DNA of 64,000 bases from positions 3,887,180 to 3,951,179 of the forward strand of contig OX638326.1 of assembly GCA_951812775.1 (NCBI GenBank). Reading direction: 5' to 3'. The position numbers and the translations under genes are program-made. Position 1 is the stretch's first letter. Every line of letters begins with the position of its first letter. The stretch is from an uncultured Alphaproteobacteria bacterium. GTDB taxonomy: Bacteria; Pseudomonadota; Alphaproteobacteria; MPNO01; UBA2964. The notes under the pieces were generated by a model. The model ran no database searches. It was not told the origin of the DNA and saw only the letters and a list, made by a program, of their open reading frames with translations. Of this stretch, positions 37,529-46,120 are shown piece by piece.

Positions 37529-39337
37529 ATGAAGAATCTTAAGTTTCTCAAATCGGCATGCCCTTCGCCTGCAGTATTGAAATCCGGACCAGCCGCGTTT
37601 CGTGCTCGGTTCTTTACAATACCTTTAATTGCATCGATTGCGCTGGTTTCAGCCTGTATTGAAGGTGACGATTCTACAATAATTGCGACTGTTAATGGTC
37701 CGCAGTCTTCAGGACAGTCAGCGCCTGGCCTGCAGCTCGTTTCTGCGTCTGGGAAATATCTTGCCGGACGCTATGCTCGCCGCAGCCGCGATTTTGGAAC
37801 TGCGGCAGATTATCTGTCGGATGCGTTGTCGATTGATGCCAGCAACCGTCAAATTCGGCGGCAAACATTTTTCGCTCTTGTCGCAGGCGGACGGATGCAG
37901 GAAGCGGCAGTTCTGGCCAAAGAGATCGTTGCTGCCGATAAAGGGGCAGCCGTCGCGAATTTGAGTTTGATTGTCGAAGATGCCTTAGCTTCTAAATTTG
38001 ATGCGGCCGCAAAACGGCTTGATACCATGCCGCGTCGGGGCATGAGCACGTTCGCAGCTCCCCTGCTGTTGGCATGGGCAAAAGCTGCTCTTGGCGACGT
38101 CGATGGTGCGATAAAGTCTCTCGATACGCTCAAGAAGATCGCTTCTTTTTCAGCGCTGCGAAATATGCATATCGGTCTTATTTATGAGCAAGCGGGTAAA
38201 ACGGAACTGGCCGAACAGTCTCTTAAAAAAGCGTCAGAAGGGACCGATTCCATCCGCGTTGTTATGGAATACGGATATTTCCTGGAACGTCAGGGCCGCG
38301 TAGCAGAGGCGGAAGCGCTTTATAAGCGATATATCGCAAAGAACAGTAGTGATGCGCTGGAAGGAACGCTGGAACGCATTGCGGCAAAAAAACCACCACC
38401 CGCCTTTGTGGCGACCGCCAAGGATGGTTTGGCAGAGGTGTTTTTCAATCTTGCGGGAACGTTGGCTCAAGGCCGCTCGTCAGATCTTGCGTTGATTTAT
38501 GGCAGGATGGCTCTCCGCCTTCGACCGGATTTTCCCCTTGCACAGCTGTTGCTGGGCGGATTGCTGGAGTCCCTGTCGCGTGGTGCTGATGCCATCGCTC
38601 TTTATAGAAAGGTAGATCCGAATTCTTCAGTTTCCTGGTCTGCACGGTTACGACAGGCGTCCAGCCTGGACGAGTTGGGTAAAACGGAAGAAGCAATCAC
38701 ATTGCTCGACAAGATGGCGGCGGAACGCAAGGACCGGTTTGAACCCCTTATCCGGATTGGTGACTTACATCGTTCAAAGAAAAATTTTGAAGAAGCGATC
38801 AGTGCCTATGACCGGGCCATAAAACGCGTTGGCACATTAGAAAAAAATCACTGGTCACTCTTGTACGCACGCGGTATTGCGTTTGAACGCTCCAAGAACT
38901 GGCCAAATGCCGAGAAAGACTTTTTACGTGCTTTGGAGCTTAGCCCTGAACAGCCGTTTGTGTTGAACTATCTTGGCTATTCCTGGGTTGATCAGGGGAT
39001 AAAGCTCGAACGGGCTAAAAAGATGATCCGGCGTGCGGTGGAGCTTCGTCCAAATGATGGCTATATCGTCGATAGTCTTGGATGGGTTTTGTATCGCCTT
39101 GGAGATTATGCCGGCGCGGCAAAGAATCTCGAACGTGCCGTCGTCTTACGGCCCGAAGACCCGACAATTAACGATCATCTTGGGGACGCGTATTGGCGCG
39201 TTGGTCGAAAGTTTGAGGCCCGGTTTCAGTGGAAGCGCGCCTTGTCGCTTGATCCTGAAAAGGACCTTATTCCTCAGATTGAAAAAAAATTGCGCGATGG
39301 GCTGAAAAGTAAAGACGACGGAGATGGTCGCAGTTGA
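37529..39337 (+). CDS. TPR-repeat lipoprotein
   Basis: 602 residues: N-terminal export signal with a lipobox (VSAC, Cys43), followed almost wholly by tetratricopeptide repeats (for example EAISAYDRAIKRV, NAEKDFLRALELSPEQPFVL and GAAKNLERAVVLRPEDPTI). Likely an outer-membrane-attached scaffold for protein complexes. The stop overlaps the ispE start, so the two are translationally coupled. The exact role is unknown. Confidence 0.88.
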   Translation: MKNLKFLKSACPSPAVLKSGPAAFRARFFTIPLIASIALVSACIEGDDSTIIATVNGPQSSGQSAPGLQLVSASGKYLAGRYARRSRDFGTAADYLSDALSIDASNRQIRRQTFFALVAGGRMQEAAVLAKEIVAADKGAAVANLSLIVEDALASKFDAAAKRLDTMPRRGMSTFAAPLLLAWAKAALGDVDGAIKSLDTLKKIASFSALRNMHIGLIYEQAGKTELAEQSLKKASEGTDSIRVVMEYGYFLERQGRVAEAEALYKRYIAKNSSDALEGTLERIAAKKPPPAFVATAKDGLAEVFFNLAGTLAQGRSSDLALIYGRMALRLRPDFPLAQLLLGGLLESLSRGADAIALYRKVDPNSSVSWSARLRQASSLDELGKTEEAITLLDKMAAERKDRFEPLIRIGDLHRSKKNFEEAISAYDRAIKRVGTLEKNHWSLLYARGIAFERSKNWPNAEKDFLRALELSPEQPFVLNYLGYSWVDQGIKLERAKKMIRRAVELRPNDGYIVDSLGWVLYRLGDYAGAAKNLERAVVLRPEDPTINDHLGDAYWRVGRKFEARFQWKRALSLDPEKDLIPQIEKKLRDGLKSKDDGDGRS

Positions 39338-40218
39338 CGGACCAGTCCGACCGGGCCTCCAAACGCCAAATTTCAGTTCATGCTGCGGCGAAAATAAATC
39401 TTTTTCTGCACGTTACCGGCCGACGTCCGGATGGCTATCACGAACTAGACAGTCTGGTCGGCTTTACCGAATTCGGCGACCAGATTTCGGTTGAACGCGC
39501 GGAAGAGGTTTCTTTAAAAGTTGATGGTCCTTTCAGCGTTGGTTTGCCTGTTAACGAGGACAACCTAGTCTTGAGGGCGGCCAGATCGTTGGCGCGCGAG
39601 ACCGGGTGTCAAAGCGGTGCTGCAATAACGCTGCAAAAGAACCTACCCGTATCTTCAGGTATTGGGGGCGGCTCTGCCGATGCTGCTGCAACGCTGCATG
39701 CACTTAATGAGCTTTGGCAAACTAATCTATCGCCCGAAGAACTGGCACAGATTGGCCTCGGCCTTGGCGCCGATGTGCCGGTGTGTCTTTTGAGCAAGAC
39801 AGCGCGAATGAGCGGTATTGGCGAAGTTATTCGTCCGGTGCCGCCATTGCCCGGTCTTGGCGTCCTGATGATAAATCCCCGTATTCCTGTTTCGACGCCA
39901 CAGGTGTTCAAAGCCCGTCATGGACCGTTTTCGAGTGTTGTCGGAGAAGCGGTACCTGCGGATCGTACAGGTTTTTGTACATTTCTTATGTCTCAAAACA
40001 ACGACCTGCAATACCCGGCTATTGAGTTGGTGCCGGAAATCGCAAAAATACTGGAAACACTATCGGCGCAAGCGGGGTGCCATGTGGCCCGACTGTCTGG
40101 CAGTGGCGCAACCAGTTTCGGATTGTTTGATGATCAAGAGGTAGCAGCAGAGGCAGGCAGAACACTTTCTACACAGCATGTTGATTGGTGGTTTCAGCCG
40201 ACACGTTTCCTGTCGTAA
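39334..40218 (+). CDS. ispE: 4-diphosphocytidyl-2-C-methyl-D-erythritol kinase
   Basis: GHMP kinase of the MEP isoprenoid pathway; 294 residues. Diagnostic parts are AAAKINLFLHVTGRRPDGYHE at the start (shown in part), the ATP loop PVSSGIGGGSADAAA and the closing RLSGSGATSFGLF. The start is TTG 39334, overlapping the stop of the TPR gene by 4 bases; the product opens with a short polar leader before ISVHAAAKINL, as expected. Ends 15 bases from the convergent PodJ-like gene. Confidence 0.95.
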   Translation: MTDQSDRASKRQISVHAAAKINLFLHVTGRRPDGYHELDSLVGFTEFGDQISVERAEEVSLKVDGPFSVGLPVNEDNLVLRAARSLARETGCQSGAAITLQKNLPVSSGIGGGSADAAATLHALNELWQTNLSPEELAQIGLGLGADVPVCLLSKTARMSGIGEVIRPVPPLPGLGVLMINPRIPVSTPQVFKARHGPFSSVVGEAVPADRTGFCTFLMSQNNDLQYPAIELVPEIAKILETLSAQAGCHVARLSGSGATSFGLFDDQEVAAEAGRTLSTQHVDWWFQPTRFLS

Positions 40219-40233
40219 TTAGGTCTTAATATC

Positions 40234-41727
40234 TTAACGATCACCAGGTGCTGGTGCGGATACCTTTACCGGGGCCATGGCGCCAACGACTTGGCGGAGG
40301 TCGCTGAGGAGAGAAGGCGTGGCTTTCCCGTCTACCTTCAACCCAGCGAACCGCTGATACATTTTTATTGCTTCAACTGTTTTTCGTCCTATGACACCGT
40401 CGGGTGTTCCAGGTGCGAGATCGAGGCGGCCTAGCAATCGCTGGATGTCGAAAACCTCTGCTTTGTTTAGGCCGCCTTTGTTAGGCGCGCCAGCAGCCGA
40501 CGCTGTTGCTGTCGCCTGACTAATCTCAGCGGGTGTTGGCGCCGTCTTGGCGACTATAACTGTTTGTTTGAGTTTCTTGGCTGCTTCGGCGCTACCCGCC
40601 GTCAGTGCCTTATTGTAGAAGGCCATCGCGGTCTTGGCATTTTTGGGGACACCAAGCCCATGCTCATGCATAAGGCCGAGACTAAACATGGAATCGGCGA
40701 GGCCACTCTCGCTGCCCTTGCCGAACCAGTGGGCTGCTTTTTTGTAATTTTTCGGCGTTCCCTTCCCCTGCGCATAAAGTGTACCGAGATTATGTTGAGC
40801 TCTGGTATGACCTTTACTGGCTGCTTTCTGGTACCAGGATAATGCTTGAACGGCGTTTTTCTCTACCCCGCTTCCGGTTTCATAAAGAAGGCCAAGATTA
40901 TATTGAGCAGGTGTTATTCCACCTACTGCAGCCTTTTCGAGAAATATCACCGCTTGTTTCGGGTTTTTGGCAACACCCTTTCCACTCAGATAGCGATTGG
41001 CTAACTCGAACTGCGCTTTGTGATTTCCGTTCGCTGCTTCTTGTTTCAGACTTTTTATATCACCGGCATTTCTAATGGGCTCAGCTGTAGGCTTCGTTGG
41101 TACCGCCGCAGCTGTCGATGTCGAAGCTTTGGCGATTGGCTCATGAGCAGGCGTTGGCTTTGGTTTTGCTGCAGCGATCTGTTGTGGTTTTGAGGGCGTT
41201 TGCTCGAGATTGTTGTCGTAAAGCCAAACGCCGCCAAGCACTGCCGCGACGACAGCGCTGCCGAGTAATCCTATTCTGGAAAACCGAGACCCATTGGATG
41301 TCGCCGAGGCCGCAACGACAGTGTTCATATCTGCAGTGTCTATATCTGTAGATGGCGGCCGGTTACCTAACCCGCCCGCTCTGTCATCCTGCTCAGCTGT
41401 TTCCGTTTCGCCACGAGCTGCTTTGAGAGCTTTTTCAACATCAAAGCTCTTCACCGTCGCATCAACGGGCGTTTCATTTATTGAAGTATCTGCTGCGCTC
41501 CGATTAGTAACGTCGCCGGACAGACCAGCCACGCTTGTTGTTTGCTCTGCTTCGTTTACGACTGAAGTTTCAGCTGGCGCAGAAGAAGCTGGGCTTTCGG
41601 CGCGGGCTTTTATCGCACGATCAACCCATGCCCCAATGGTCAGCCCATGACGTTTGGCTGCCTCCCGAGCAATTTGGCGTGCGTCTTGATCAACTCCCTT
41701 AACACTCCAGGGGCTGGACCGTGCCAT
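40234..41727 (-). CDS. PodJ-like membrane protein with Sel1 repeats and peptidoglycan-binding domain
   Basis: ATG 41727 (MARSSPWSVKGVDQDAR) is used, with GGGAGGAG about 8 bases before it. About 497 residues: an N-terminal module (1-45, PWSVKGVDQDARQIAREAAKR then GLTIGAWVDRAI), an acidic/Ser-Thr-rich cytoplasmic linker, one membrane segment (about 152-171), at least four Sel1/TPR-like repeats (AQYNLGLLYETGSGVEKN type), and a C-terminal peptidoglycan-binding domain (IQRLLGRLDLAPGTPDGVIG). This is the topology of Caulobacter PodJ, a cell-pole organiser, in much shorter form and without its long coiled coil. Two neighbours share the N-terminal module. Confidence 0.85.
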   Translation of the reverse strand: MARSSPWSVKGVDQDARQIAREAAKRHGLTIGAWVDRAIKARAESPASSAPAETSVVNEAEQTTSVAGLSGDVTNRSAADTSINETPVDATVKSFDVEKALKAARGETETAEQDDRAGGLGNRPPSTDIDTADMNTVVAASATSNGSRFSRIGLLGSAVVAAVLGGVWLYDNNLEQTPSKPQQIAAAKPKPTPAHEPIAKASTSTAAAVPTKPTAEPIRNAGDIKSLKQEAANGNHKAQFELANRYLSGKGVAKNPKQAVIFLEKAAVGGITPAQYNLGLLYETGSGVEKNAVQALSWYQKAASKGHTRAQHNLGTLYAQGKGTPKNYKKAAHWFGKGSESGLADSMFSLGLMHEHGLGVPKNAKTAMAFYNKALTAGSAEAAKKLKQTVIVAKTAPTPAEISQATATASAAGAPNKGGLNKAEVFDIQRLLGRLDLAPGTPDGVIGRKTVEAIKMYQRFAGLKVDGKATPSLLSDLRQVVGAMAPVKVSAPAPGDR

Positions 41728-41852
41728 ATTCCGAACTCCTCCCACCTGTAACTATACTGGGGTGGCGACACCCTTGTTAAGGGGAAATTCGGCTAAGTAT
41801 GGTTAATAATCCGTAAAAATTTTAAGTAATGCAAAAAACCGAAAGATCGAAA

Positions 41853-41880
41853 AGTTTGAGGAGATTCAAACTCTCAATTC
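41853..41880 (-). terminator. Weak hairpin between the two larger PodJ-module genes
   Basis: AGTTTG and CAAACT (41853-41858, 41867-41872) form a 6-bp stem; on the minus strand a T-rich stretch follows. It could terminate the upstream gene (41924-42652). Weak. Confidence 0.3.
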
Positions 41881-41923
41881 AATTTAGGTTTTGCAGTTAG
41901 CGCGTGAGACGATTTACCTGAGG

Positions 41924-42652
41924 TCAGTCCCGATTCTTCCGCCACCATCCGCCTTCGGATTTTCTCTTCCGTCTATTGGGACTTTCTTCCATTTTATCCA
42001 GCCGCTCAGTGATCCGCATAACGGCCCGTTCTACCGGTGCGGTAGACACTGATTTTTGGGATTGGACTTCTTCGACCTGGGCAGAAAGTTGATTTACCTG
42101 TTCCGCCAATGGCGCTACTGCCGCCGTAGTTTTACGTTCTGCTTCATCAACGCGGTTGCCGAGAGACTGGATGCTCTCAAACAGGGCCTGAATTGTGGGG
42201 GCCGGTAGAGGGGCCTGGCCACTGCCATAGTTGGAGCCTGCCTGTTCGGCAAATCCGTTTTGCTGTGGCGGAGGCGGGGGCGGCATTCCGTAGTCGCCGG
42301 CACTTGGAGGTGGTCCCCCGGCAGGATTAAATTGCTGGTTGGGACCATATTGCTGCGACGGATTATATTGTTGTCCGGAATTATACTGCTGACCGGCATT
42401 ATATTGTTGCCCGGAATTGTATTGCTGAGACGGGTTGTATTGCTGAGACGGGTTGTATTGTTGCTGTGGGTCTGGTTCTGGTGGTGTGTTGGCCTGTTGA
42501 GAGCCGGTTAGCTGCTCCGTCGCAACTGTTCGGATGGTTTGGGTGAGCCACGCGCCCACAGTTTGCCCCGACCGCCGGGCAGCAATTTTGGCGGCCTCGC
42601 GTGCTTCAGGGTCTACGCCCTTAACACTCCAGGGGGAAACATTCGCTGCCAT
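41924..42652 (-). CDS. Protein with PodJ-type N-terminal module, QQYN repeats and coiled coil
   Basis: 242 residues: the shared module at the N-terminus (SPWSVKGVDPEAREAAKIA then GQTVGAWLTQTI), a low-complexity repeat region with six-residue units of the form QQYN-x-x (about residues 68-107), a Pro-rich stretch (PPPPPPQQNG), and a helical coiled-coil-like C-terminus (GNRVDEAERKTTAAVAPLAEQVNQL, shown in part) with a very basic tail. No membrane segment or signal. A soluble scaffold or adaptor fits; the repeats could drive condensation. No named family beyond the module. Confidence 0.78.
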   Translation of the reverse strand: MAANVSPWSVKGVDPEAREAAKIAARRSGQTVGAWLTQTIRTVATEQLTGSQQANTPPEPDPQQQYNPSQQYNPSQQYNSGQQYNAGQQYNSGQQYNPSQQYGPNQQFNPAGGPPPSAGDYGMPPPPPPQQNGFAEQAGSNYGSGQAPLPAPTIQALFESIQSLGNRVDEAERKTTAAVAPLAEQVNQLSAQVEEVQSQKSVSTAPVERAVMRITERLDKMEESPNRRKRKSEGGWWRKNRD

Positions 42653-42731
42653 TGTCCTAAATCACACTCATTTTGGGCCATCAAACGAGGCATTATTTGG
42701 GGGTACCAATAGCCCTACCATCATTCAATTC

Positions 42732-42746
42732 GGCATACCTTATGCC
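42732..42746. promoter_or_regulatory. Palindrome upstream of the QQYN-repeat gene
   Basis: GGCATA (42732-42737) and TATGCC (42741-42746) form a perfect inverted repeat around CCT, about 80 bases ahead of the start at 42652, in a 261-base AT-rich intergenic stretch. Candidate operator. Confidence 0.35.
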
Positions 42747-42913
42747 ATAAAATCAATAAATTGCAAGCATTTGTGGTAGGTCCACCAATCATACCAAGGT
42801 AATATTTGGCCATATTGCCCAGCTAAGATAATCGGATCATCTGATAGCAGTTTTGCGGGTGTTTTAACGCAATCGACCTCTGTCGAGGGGTCTAACAGCG
42901 ATTAAGGGGTGGT

Positions 42914-43162
42914 TTATACGTTTCCGGTCGCAGCGCGCATCATTGCTCGCTCAATTGAGCTCATGCGAGCTATTTGCGGCAACGATTCAGAGATATCTTC
43001 TGAATATCCCGTTTTGCTTTGCTGTTCGACGGCATGCAATTCACGTATCGCGTCGGAGATCCATGTACCAATGGAGACACCTTCCGCTTCCGCGCAAGCC
43101 TTAACAGCCGCACGTGCTTCACTGGAAACGCCTCTTAGGCTCCAACTGGATTTGTCTGACAT
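42914..43162 (-). CDS. Small protein consisting mainly of the PodJ-type N-terminal module
   Basis: ATG 43162 (MSDKSSWSLRGVSSEAR) gives 82 residues; a TTG two codons earlier is less likely. The first 45 residues match the module of the two preceding genes (WSLRGVSSEARAAVKACAEAE, GVSIGTWISDAI), followed by a short polar and helical tail. A beta strand followed by two helices is suggested, which recalls ribbon-helix-helix DNA-binding proteins. Function unknown. It lies just before the tRNA-Gln gene and is on the opposite strand. Confidence 0.72.
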   Translation of the reverse strand: MSDKSSWSLRGVSSEARAAVKACAEAEGVSIGTWISDAIRELHAVEQQSKTGYSEDISESLPQIARMSSIERAMMRAATGNV

Positions 43163-43333
43163 AGCCAACCAATGTCACAAAATAATTACGTTGAGAACAA
43201 TATATACATAACACCGAATATTCTTAACAGCTCGTTAATTATCGGTTGTAGCCATGTTTTTTGAATTTCGGACATGATTTGGCTGGAATCTATTGCGGTA
43301 TGATTTAAACCCCCCTATTTTCCCGCTTCCAAA

Positions 43334-43407
43334 TGGGGCATAGCCAAGCGGTAAGGCAACGGGTTTTGATCCCGTGATCCCTGGTTCGATCCCAGGTGCC
43401 CCAGCCA
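43334..43407 (+). tRNA. trnQ: tRNA-Gln (anticodon TTG)
   Basis: A full cloverleaf can be drawn: acceptor TGGGGCA with TGCCCCA, D arm GCCAAGCGGTAAGGC, anticodon arm ACGGGTTTTGATCCCGT with TTG in the loop, T arm CCTGGTTCGATCCCAGG, discriminator G, and CCA encoded at 43405-43407. Confidence 0.96.
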
Positions 43408-43501
43408 TTTCTCGATTTTCGTGACAATTAGCCAATCTATGGAAACAACTAATTGTCGTGGACACAGTTTTTATAGGAACTGCTAAGCCGCATTTAGGTA
43501 G

Positions 43502-43747
43502 ATGATTGCTGATAACCCGCAAGGTGGCTCGATACTAGATGCTGAGGGATTAAAATGTCCGCTCCCCGTCCTGCGTGCGCGAAAAGCCATTAAATCGCTG
43601 GCAATCGGTGCGGAGCTGACTGTATCGGCCACTGACCCAGCTGCGCCAAAAGACTTTAAGGTTTTTTGCGAACAGGCAGGCCATGAACTGGTCGCGAGCA
43701 CAGAAGCTGATGGTGTGTTTACCTTTGTGCTGCGACGCGGTCGCTAG
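43502..43747 (+). CDS. TusA/YedF-family sulfurtransferase
   Basis: Small 81-residue protein with the family signature DAEGLKCPLPVLRARKAI (catalytic Cys in CPLP) and the closing GVFTFVLRR. Probably a sulfur carrier, for example for tRNA thiolation or molybdenum cofactor sulfuration. Start ATG 43502. The 3' end overlaps the convergent ABC transporter pseudogene by 29 bases. Confidence 0.92.
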   Translation: MIADNPQGGSILDAEGLKCPLPVLRARKAIKSLAIGAELTVSATDPAAPKDFKVFCEQAGHELVASTEADGVFTFVLRRGR

Positions 43748-45221
43748 CCGCAATTCTTCTCTCTGCCCATTCAAACCCGTATTGTGCGATAAGGGCCATA
43801 ATGGCGGCCGGAATAGCACCTTCAAGGATGAGCCCGATATTATCCAGCCGAATGCCTGTCAGGACGGGCTGACCGTAGCCACCAGCGCCGATTAGCGCGC
43901 CCAGGGTCGCTGTTCCGATATTGATGACAGCAGAGGTCTTTATCCCTGCCATGATAGAGGGGATGGCGAGCGGGAGCTCTACCAGCCTCAATCGCGCGCC
44001 GGGGGGCAGGCCAAGGGCAATAGCAGAGTTTGTAAGAGAGGGGGCAATCCCGATTATGCCGGTGTGGGTATTTCTCACGATCGGCAGCAGGCTATAGAGG
44101 AATAAAGCCGCAATCGCTGGTTCGCTGCCAATACCCAGCAGGGGTATCATAAATACCAGCAAAGCAAGTCCTGGAATCGTCTGGATAATCCCGGTAATCG
44201 ACAGTATGACCTGGCCAGCCCTACGGCGTCTTACCGCGAGTATGCCCAGGGGTATGGCTATTAAGATCGCAGAAAACAACGAAATTCCAACGAGAAACAG
44301 ATGTTCGGTCGTTCGCGTATAAATCCGCTGCCACATACTATCCGGCGTCGCGTTCGCGGCGATTTTGAACGTTTCTTTGAGGAATTCAGCGGCTACGGTG
44401 CTTTCGCTCTGCTGGTTTAGTTTTACCCCGGCGTTCAACCCGGCCATCGAAGTCTCATCGAGTTTGCCTGGAAGATTGTTAAAGGCAGTAACGGATGCCG
44501 GTGCGCTCGTCTTCAATGCTGATCGGTAAAGTATGACGGCGTCATACCTCGGAAAATGCTGCTGATCGTCGGTCAGCAGTTTTAAACCGTAATACGCGAT
44601 CTCGGCATCCGTCGTATAAACGTCGATTACATCGATATCGCCCGATTTTAGACCGCGATAAGCAAGGTCATGATCGAGCCCACGAGCGTCGGTATGGGTG
44701 AGGCCATAGCGCTTTTTCAGAGCCGGCCAGCCGTCGCCTCTATCCATAAATTCATTGCTGAAGCCCAGCTTGAGCTTCTGATAACGTTTCAGGTCCGAAA
44801 TGGATTTCAGGGAATATTGTTCGGCGGTTTTGGCCATGACGGCCAGGGCATAGGTATTATTGAACCCGAGCGGAGCGGTCATCGTGATGCCCTTGGCGGC
44901 CAGCGCGTTGATCATTGATTGTCGTGACGTGATGTTTTGTTTTGCCAGAATTTCTCGGACAATCGTGCCAGTATATTCCGGATAGGCGTCGATTTCGCCA
45001 CGCAAAAGGGCGTTCCAAAGAATTCTGGTGCCCCCCAGCTATTTTCGATGGTGGGCTGTGGCGCCGACTTCTCTGGCGAGCCCAGCCAATATTTCTCCCA
45101 ATACAACGGATTCAGTGAAACTTTTCGATCCAACGGTAACGGAGGGGGCTTGTCCGGCAGCTATCGAGGTTGCGAAAAAGGTCGTTAGGATCAGCGCGGC
45201 GGTGACAATGGGCTTTCTCAT
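43719..45221 (-). pseudogene. Glycine betaine/choline-type ABC transporter, binding protein fused to permease, with an in-frame amber codon
   Basis: From ATG 45221: signal peptide (MRKPIVTAALILTTFFA), then a periplasmic OpuAC-like binding domain starting VGSKSFTESVVLGEIL. A TAG at 45039-45041 follows HHRK. The same frame then continues with LGGTRILWNALLRGEIDAYP, the expected next block, to the C-terminal permease domain (IIQTIPGLALLVFM, GIKTSAVINIGTATLGALIG). So one point change (CAG to TAG would suffice) interrupts an otherwise complete 500-codon gene. The binding domain precedes the permease domain. The start overlaps the ATPase gene end by 4 bases. Confidence 0.85.
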
Positions 45222-45985
45222 TCGTCACGCCTGTCGTTTGCATCGGACGCTAAATGATCCGCGACGGTTCTCTGAGCCGTAACAAATCTCTGAACAAAGT
45301 CATCATTAGGCCGGGTCAGAATGTCAGAAACAGCTCCTGATTGGACTATTTGACCATCGCGAAGAAGAACCAGCGTGTCCCCAAAATATACCGCTTCGCC
45401 GATATCATGAGTAACCATGACCACGGTTTTTCTCAAAGCCTGGAAGATTTCCCGCAGCTCTTCCTGAAGATCGAACCGGACCAAAGGATCAAGGGCGCCC
45501 AATGGTTCATCTAGCAACAAAACGTCGGGGTTGAGCATGAGGCCCCGCATGAGGGCAACACGCTGACATTGTCCCCCGGAAAGCTCGCCGGGCGAGCGAT
45601 CAAGTGCCTCTGTAGGAAAATGGGTCAGTTCACATAAGTAATTGAGCCGCTCATCAATTTTCTGGGGCTCATGGTCTAGATACTCCGCCATCAAGGCTAC
45701 GTTGCGTCGTGCCGTCATATGGGGGAAGAGCCCACCATCCTGAATGACATAGCCGATGCGTTGTCGTACTTGTTCCAGGTTGCTCGAAGTTATTGCCGCG
45801 CCGTCGAAACGGATTTCACCGCTATCTGGGCTGACTAGCCCGATCATCATGCCAAGTATGGTTGATTTTCCACAGCCGCTGGGTCCAATCAACACGTTGG
45901 TGTTCCCCGGAGAGATCGACAGGGAAAGATCCTTAACCACTGGCACAGCGCCGTAGGCTTTGGTGATATTCGAAAGCTCAAACAT
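45218..45985 (-). CDS. ABC transporter ATP-binding protein (betaine/choline/ergothioneine type)
   Basis: ATG 45985 (MFELSNITKAYGAV) gives 255 residues; a TTG 36 bases earlier is less convincing. Walker A GPSGCGKST, signature LSGGQCQRVALMRG, Walker B DVLLLDEPLGALD and the H-loop MVTHDIGEA are all intact. It powers the transporter whose membrane/binding subunit follows it with a 4-base overlap. That partner carries a nonsense codon, so the ATPase may now be an orphan. No regulatory CBS domains are present. Confidence 0.93.
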   Translation of the reverse strand: MFELSNITKAYGAVPVVKDLSLSISPGNTNVLIGPSGCGKSTILGMMIGLVSPDSGEIRFDGAAITSSNLEQVRQRIGYVIQDGGLFPHMTARRNVALMAEYLDHEPQKIDERLNYLCELTHFPTEALDRSPGELSGGQCQRVALMRGLMLNPDVLLLDEPLGALDPLVRFDLQEELREIFQALRKTVVMVTHDIGEAVYFGDTLVLLRDGQIVQSGAVSDILTRPNDDFVQRFVTAQRTVADHLASDANDRRDE

Positions 45986-46120
45986 AGGCGCTATATCACA
46001 GGATGGTGTGAGCAACGACAAGGCCGTTCATTGAATTAGATATCGGCATTGGGCTTGCCCACCAGGAGATAGGCGCTTAGAAAGGGCCGCCATCACCGAA
46101 AATTATTTAGCACTGCCAAT

